Notes under the pieces: generated by a model | Seen by the model: only the letters and a program-made list of their open reading frames with translations | What the model was told of the DNA's origin: nothing | Database searches by the model: none | Shown: one piece after another, positions 61,734 to 64,000 of the stretch | Numbering within the stretch: position 1 is the stretch's first letter | Layout of the letters: each line of letters starts with the position of its first letter | Source of the DNA: Bacteroidales bacterium | GTDB taxonomy: Bacteria; Bacteroidota; Bacteroidia; Bacteroidales; UBA932 | Direction: 5' to 3' | Length of the DNA: 64,000 nt | Assembly: GCA_017552475.1 (NCBI GenBank) | Contig: JAFZPY010000130.1 | Span: 1 to 64,000, forward strand | Translations under genes and position numbers: made by a program

Positions 61734-63368
61734 TTATTGGACCAGGACTGTGGTGTAGTCGCGTCTGTAGTGGATGCGGCGTACGGCTGTGTTGATAAAT
61801 GAGCCGCTGTCAAGTTTTTTGAACTGGAAGTCGGTCTGGAGGAGACGTACCTTGTAGTCGTCAAGACGCCTGGCCCAGCGACGGCCATATTTGGAGTTGA
61901 AGGAAATGAAATAGTAGGCAGTGTCGTAGCCCTGGAAAGCAAACTGGGTGGGCTCTTTACCGTAGAGGGCGCGGAAGGCAAGGACGAAGTCGCGGACATC
62001 GCGGTCGTTGTAGTCGGCAAAGTAGTTGGAGACGATGTGGAGGTCAAGGTCGTGAAGGAGGTTGACATCAGTGGTGTTGAAATTACGCACTTTGGAGGTG
62101 GCGTAGGTCGCTATTTCATAGCCTTTGCCTTTGAGGATGGTGAGGTTGCGCATGACGTCCTGGACGAAGGCTTCGTTTTCGGAGGCAATGATGATGCGGC
62201 CGGTTGACTTGTCATCGAGGAACCGGGCCATTTGCTGGTTGATGGTTTTGCCCTCTGAAAGGGTGTAGGAGAGGACTTCGTAAGGCAGGCGTTCGGCGTC
62301 AAGGGCTTCTTTGATGCCTGAGAAGGTGGCGCTGTCGCTGGCCGCCCTTTGGGAGACAACGAGGATGCGGTCGGTATTCTCAAGGTCTTTGGCAATCCAG
62401 GAAGCTATTTCTGTGTATTGGTATTCGCCGGGAGTGGGGGCCTGGATGAAGCTGTGGTTCTGGTAAGCGATGGAGGCGGCACGGGGGTCGAGAGGAGATA
62501 CTATGGTCGCGTCTCCGGAGGCAATGCCGATGGCGGTGTTGATGTCTGAGACTGAGACAGGACCGAGGATGAAGTCGCTTTCGGTGAAGACATCACGGGA
62601 GGGCATGGCACTGCCGGTGATGTCGTAGGTGGAGAGGTTGGTGCTGACTCCCTCGTCTTTGAGGTCGCTGATGGCAAGGAGAACACCGGCATAGAAGTCC
62701 ATGTCGGTCTCGCTGAGCTTGCCTTTGGTGTTGAACGGGAGGAGAAGCGTCATGTTGACGTAGCCTTTCATGGCGCGGGTGAGGGTGTCGGCGTCATTGA
62801 CTCCGGTGTCGGCAGGTTCGGGAGTGGGTGCTACGGGTTTGGCGGGGGTGCTGTCAACGGTACGTGGTGAGTTGTTTTTAGGTATGAGGAGTTTCTGGCG
62901 TTTGGTGACCTTGGGGGTAGTGAGGTTGTTGGCCTCCATGATGTCGGTGACTGAGACACCGTATTTGGCGGCGATGTCGTTGATATCCTCAAACCATTTG
63001 ACTTTGTGGGTGATGAAGTCTTTCTTGTCAGTCTTGGCGGGTGATGATGAGGGCTTTACCGACGGGGCGACTGCTGATGTCTCGCTTTTGACGGGGATGT
63101 GGATGATGGAACCTTTCTGGAGACCGTTCTCGCGGAGCCCCGGGTTGGCTTCATAGATTTCATCGACTGTGACTTCGTAGGCTTTGCTGATGGAGTAAAG
63201 AGTCTGTTTCTCCTTGACTACGTGGTTGTAGTAGAGCTTGCCGCCGAGGCGGACCTTTTCGGTGGAAACGGTGACTTGTGGTGCTACGTAGTCCTGGGCA
63301 GTGCTGATTGTGCCGCAGGCGAGTGCTATGCCGGTGAGGGCTGTGAGAAAAGCTATCTTCATTGTCAT
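61734..63368 (-). CDS. LysM protein fused to a periplasmic-binding-protein-like domain
   Basis: 544 residues. Signal peptide about 1-24, two LysM modules (about 47-92, HVVKEKQTLYSISKAY; and 119-163, HKVKWFEDINDIAAKY), a Pro/Thr linker, then a type 1 periplasmic-binding-protein-like domain from about residue 203 (MTLLLPFNTKG...DFYAGVLLAISDLKDEGV). LysM binds peptidoglycan, and the PBP part resembles LivJ/LpoA-type ligand-binding folds. By analogy it may regulate a cell-wall enzyme instead of transporting a ligand. Two ATGs two codons apart (63368, 63362) are possible starts. Confidence 0.85.
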   Translation of the reverse strand: MTMKIAFLTALTGIALACGTISTAQDYVAPQVTVSTEKVRLGGKLYYNHVVKEKQTLYSISKAYEVTVDEIYEANPGLRENGLQKGSIIHIPVKSETSAVAPSVKPSSSPAKTDKKDFITHKVKWFEDINDIAAKYGVSVTDIMEANNLTTPKVTKRQKLLIPKNNSPRTVDSTPAKPVAPTPEPADTGVNDADTLTRAMKGYVNMTLLLPFNTKGKLSETDMDFYAGVLLAISDLKDEGVSTNLSTYDITGSAMPSRDVFTESDFILGPVSVSDINTAIGIASGDATIVSPLDPRAASIAYQNHSFIQAPTPGEYQYTEIASWIAKDLENTDRILVVSQRAASDSATFSGIKEALDAERLPYEVLSYTLSEGKTINQQMARFLDDKSTGRIIIASENEAFVQDVMRNLTILKGKGYEIATYATSKVRNFNTTDVNLLHDLDLHIVSNYFADYNDRDVRDFVLAFRALYGKEPTQFAFQGYDTAYYFISFNSKYGRRWARRLDDYKVRLLQTDFQFKKLDSGSFINTAVRRIHYRRDYTTVLVQ

Positions 63369-63375
63369 TCACATT

Positions 63376-64000
63376 TTAGAGTGAGGCAGTAAAGTCCGTG
63401 AGATCGGCGGCGAAGCGTGTCCAGCTTAGTCTGGTTTTTTCGCTGCGGATGTTGTCCACGAGGCGGCTGCGTATGTCCCCGTCGCTGAAATAGCGCAGAA
63501 TTTCTTCCCTGATGGCTCCGGGGGTCGGGGATGCAGCTGCAATACCTGTGCCTCTGTCGCCGATTGTACTTTTCAGGCCGCCGACGGCGGTGACGATCAT
63601 CGGCACCTCGAAGTGGTAGGACACAGAGCTGATGCCGCTCTGGGTGGCGCTGCGATAGGGGAGTACTGTGACATCGGAGGCGCTGAAATAGCGGCTGACT
63701 TCCGAGTCTTTTATGTATTGGAGGAAGAGATGGATCCGGTCTTTGCCGGGGATGGAGTCGATGATTTTCTGATAGGGCTCGAATGATCCGTATGGTTCGC
63801 CGGCGACGATGAGCTGGTAGTCATCAGGAAGATCACGGAAGGCTTCCAAAAGGATGTCGAGACCCTTGTATTCGCGTATCAGACCAAAGAAGAGGATGTT
63901 CTTCATGTTGTGCCGAAGGCCCAGGGCATCTTCGGCTTCTTCGCGTGGAATTGCCGCTCCGAAGTGGGAGTAGAGGGGGTGCTGGCGAAGGATGTAGCGG
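63376..64000 (-). CDS. Glycosyltransferase family 1/4, C-terminal part (cut by window edge)
   Basis: About 208 residues of the C-terminal half. The frame continues past the internal methionine at 63906 to the window end, reading HPLYSHFGAAIPREEAEDAL ahead of FFGLIREYKGLDILLEAF. The GT-B C-terminal domain shows the donor-binding block YFSASDVTVLPYRSATQSG. It moves sugars from nucleotide donors to a glycan or lipid. Substrate cannot be told. Seven bp separate it from the LysM gene. Confidence 0.85.
   Translation of the reverse strand, partial: RYILRQHPLYSHFGAAIPREEAEDALGLRHNMKNILFFGLIREYKGLDILLEAFRDLPDDYQLIVAGEPYGSFEPYQKIIDSIPGKDRIHLFLQYIKDSEVSRYFSASDVTVLPYRSATQSGISSVSYHFEVPMIVTAVGGLKSTIGDRGTGIAAASPTPGAIREEILRYFSDGDIRSRLVDNIRSEKTRLSWTRFAADLTDFTASL

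Overview
The window is chromosomal DNA from a Bacteroidota bacterium, most likely of the order Bacteroidales and gut-associated. Evidence: promoters carry the Bacteroidetes -7 motif TAnnTTTG, secreted proteins are largely SPII lipoproteins, and there is a FimA/Mfa1-type (type V) pilus operon with DUF3575- and DUF5119-like genes, NigD- and BspA-like proteins, a Bacteroidetes-type omega subunit, and a dcw cluster without murF or ddl. Most of the DNA is fairly GC-rich; about 41.4-44.7 kb is visibly richer in A+T. The genus cannot be fixed from the sequence alone.

Layout. (1) 1-5.7 kb, minus strand: an arabinose operon in the order GH51 arabinofuranosidase, aldose epimerase lipoprotein, SSS symporter, araD, araA (cut by the window start). 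A GH127 beta-L-arabinofuranosidase and thiL lie just upstream. The genes free arabinose from glycans, mutarotate it, import it and convert it towards xylulose 5-phosphate; no ribulokinase or regulator is in view. (2) 8.9-14.5 kb: small unknown and lipoprotein genes, a YkvA-like membrane protein, a YgjP-like metalloprotease and a large tricorn-type protease. (3) 14.8-33.3 kb, minus strand: one unbroken division and cell-wall run, mraZ-rsmH-ftsL-ftsI-murE-mraY-murD-ftsW-murG-murC-ftsQ-ftsA-ftsZ, followed by gltX, rpiB and truB. It has a promoter and four evenly spaced MraZ-type boxes at its head and a strong hairpin terminator at its tail. (4) 33.4-40.6 kb: two radC genes, rpoN with two small envelope genes, miaB, and an OadA-like carboxyltransferase.

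(5) 40.6-44.8 kb: a small A+T-rich island with an unknown secreted protein, two BspA-type leucine-rich-repeat lipoproteins, and a broken tyrosine integrase next to tRNA-His. (6) 44.9-56.6 kb, minus strand: an eight-gene pilus operon (DUF3575, DUF5119, four fimbrillin-like lipoproteins, two large tip or stalk candidates). (7) 56.7-64 kb: a NigD-like lipoprotein with a Fur-family regulator, divergent from trxB-bamD-rpoZ-recN; then a LysM plus periplasmic-binding-protein fusion and a partial glycosyltransferase.

Main points for a second look: a 25-bp-arm palindromic element inserted in frame in truB; four 10-bp-phased TGGAA boxes upstream of mraZ; an OadA-like protein whose biotinyl-type tail lacks the biotin-accepting lysine motif; a shared [ST][KR][AS] motif near the mature N-terminus of all six pilus lipoproteins; mirror-image hairpins flanking the BspA pair; and a terminator for the OadA gene placed inside the convergent miaB coding sequence.
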